From: Todiramphus chloris collaris
Taxonomy: Eukaryota; Chordata; Aves; Coraciiformes; Alcedinidae
Length of the DNA stretch: 64,000 nucleotides
Direction: 5' to 3'
Assembly (NCBI GenBank): GCA_025345505.1
Contig: JANVCC010000261.1
Span: 5,636,460-5,700,459 of the forward strand
The notes below the pieces were generated by a model. That model was not told the origin of the DNA. It was given only the letters and a program-made list of their open reading frames with translations, and made no database searches. Below are positions 62,801 to 64,000 of the stretch, in pieces (position 1 is the first letter of the stretch; each line of letters starts with the position of its first letter). Both the position numbers and the translations under genes were made by a program.

Positions 62801-64000
62801 AAGAGGAGGAATATACTTTAAAAAAAAATTACATTAAATTTTGAACCTATTATCATTAAAAATGTTAAGTCTGCAAATGTTTTATCAGAATGTTTTCACC
62901 TTAACTTACACATTTTTAATTTCAAAACAAGTCAGCATCTTCCTGTGAGCACTGTATTTTTTTTTTTATAGAAAAGCATTTTCCATCTGGGGAATGATAT
63001 ATTAGAAAATCCATGTCCAGTCCTAACAGATAGTTTTGATATGTTGTTTCATCAGATATTGAGAGTATTACTAATGAAATAATCTGCAAAATGGCATATT
63101 TCAGAAGGGATTCTTATAGATCTATGATACCGCTGAAAGTGGAATTAAGATATATGGAAAAAGAAGGTTAGATTGGGGGGGCTGTTTATCATCATGGTAT
63201 TAGGTAAAATCCACTGGGTGTCTTTTATCACTTACTATTCATCTATTTTCTTCTGGTTGTTCTTTCCAGTATTGCTGCACTAATATCTTCACAGCAGTTT
63301 CCATCTCTTTCTTTCAAAATATACTGTTAATCAATATTAATGGTACTTTGTTAGAGCATATCCACGTAAACACAAGAGTTATGTTTGAAGATATATGACA
63401 AAAGAGGATTTTTTTTAAAAGCTAGAGAGCCGTTGCTCCCTTTAGGCTATTTTGTGTGTGCAGGGTAAGGATAACAAATAGTCTGGCTATAAAATTGTCT
63501 TTAATTAGTTGACTCGGTGGTTTCCAACAGTATGCTCCACTGGTATGTGGCGCTTCCATGTTACAAGATAGACTTTTGAGTCTTGGTCCATGCTCCTGGG
63601 TAGTTTAAGTGTATCGACTTCCATGCTGTCCTGTGGGAAGTACTGGCAGCATTACCCAAATAACCATCCCACTGGTTTTATTGGCTCGTAGGGAAGGCGT
63701 ACACCTTCCCTTCTCAGGAATGTGCGTAGCTAGAGGTTGGGTGCCCTGACAGTAATAATGCTCCGAGTGAAAATCAAAGGGTTGTAAAAGTGGAAGGTTA
63801 AGAGAAATTTTCAAGCATAGTTTTATGAGATTTTTGTGGTTTTTATGGAAAAACAAGCTATATGCATAATAATTAAAAGCAAATTAACCCTCGCTGTATT
63901 TTAAACAGTATCAATGAGAAATATTGTAAAGGCCTAAAAAATATTTTTAAAACAGTTGTTAATTATTCTTCCTACAAGCATAGAGAGTCTTTCTAAGATT
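59822..64000 (+). other. Intron running to the window edge; next exon not found
   Basis: No segment in this 4.2 kb combines an acceptor, a phase-0 coiled-coil frame and a donor. The open frame at 60306-60491 is not coiled coil and lacks a fitting splice context. A candidate after TTTTTTTTTATAG near 62971 reads poorly and has no donor. The remainder of the protein, roughly 200-300 residues if it matches the mammalian length, should lie to the right. Confidence 0.55.

Noticed and set aside
62971-63100. Possible exon after a T-rich acceptor (TTTTTTTTTATAG)
   Set aside because: The phase-0 reading is not Glu/Lys-rich, has no donor before a stop, and does not resemble the family.
1-64000. A new multi-gene or defence-like system
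   Set aside because: The window has one recognisable spliced protein gene, one tRNA and ordinary avian repeats. I see nothing that supports such a claim.

Overview
The window looks like avian nuclear DNA. It has an AT-rich background, split genes with GT/AG introns, several CR1 LINE copies whose 3' ends lie on the minus strand (a sauropsid hallmark), a solo LTR of the avian ERVL-like kind, and one assembly gap in a poly-C tract. I saw no bacterial, phage or CRISPR features.

Layout: 1 to about 14.2 kb is gene-poor intergenic sequence with three CR1 fragments. The longest (about 13.21-14.19 kb) still shows the end of the CR1 reverse transcriptase. A sharp CpG island follows at about 14.19-14.86 kb. 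It is the only strong promoter candidate and carries an RFX X-box-like site. About 11.7 kb of apparent first intron comes next. From 26.17 kb a single plus-strand gene can be assembled exon by exon: 14 coding exons from 26172 to 59821, every boundary GT/AG, every phase compatible, 1845 nt or 615 codons without a stop. The gene runs off the right edge, because no convincing next exon or stop was found in the last 4.2 kb.

The protein is hydrophilic and Glu/Lys/Gln-rich. It is mostly coiled coil from about residue 112, with no signal peptide or membrane segment. From remembered family features (not a search) it best fits CCDC175, a poorly characterised vertebrate coiled-coil protein.

The introns hold a well-folded tRNA-Gly(CCC) gene with no nearby Pol III terminator, the poly-C gap, a 769-bp solo LTR with a perfect 5-bp target duplication, two local tandem duplications and several simple repeats. 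One duplication overlaps the splice acceptor of coding exon 5. I found no new multi-gene system. The most useful results are the reconstructed gene model, the two duplicated or tandem splice acceptors, the X-box-like sites and the unusual tRNA locus.
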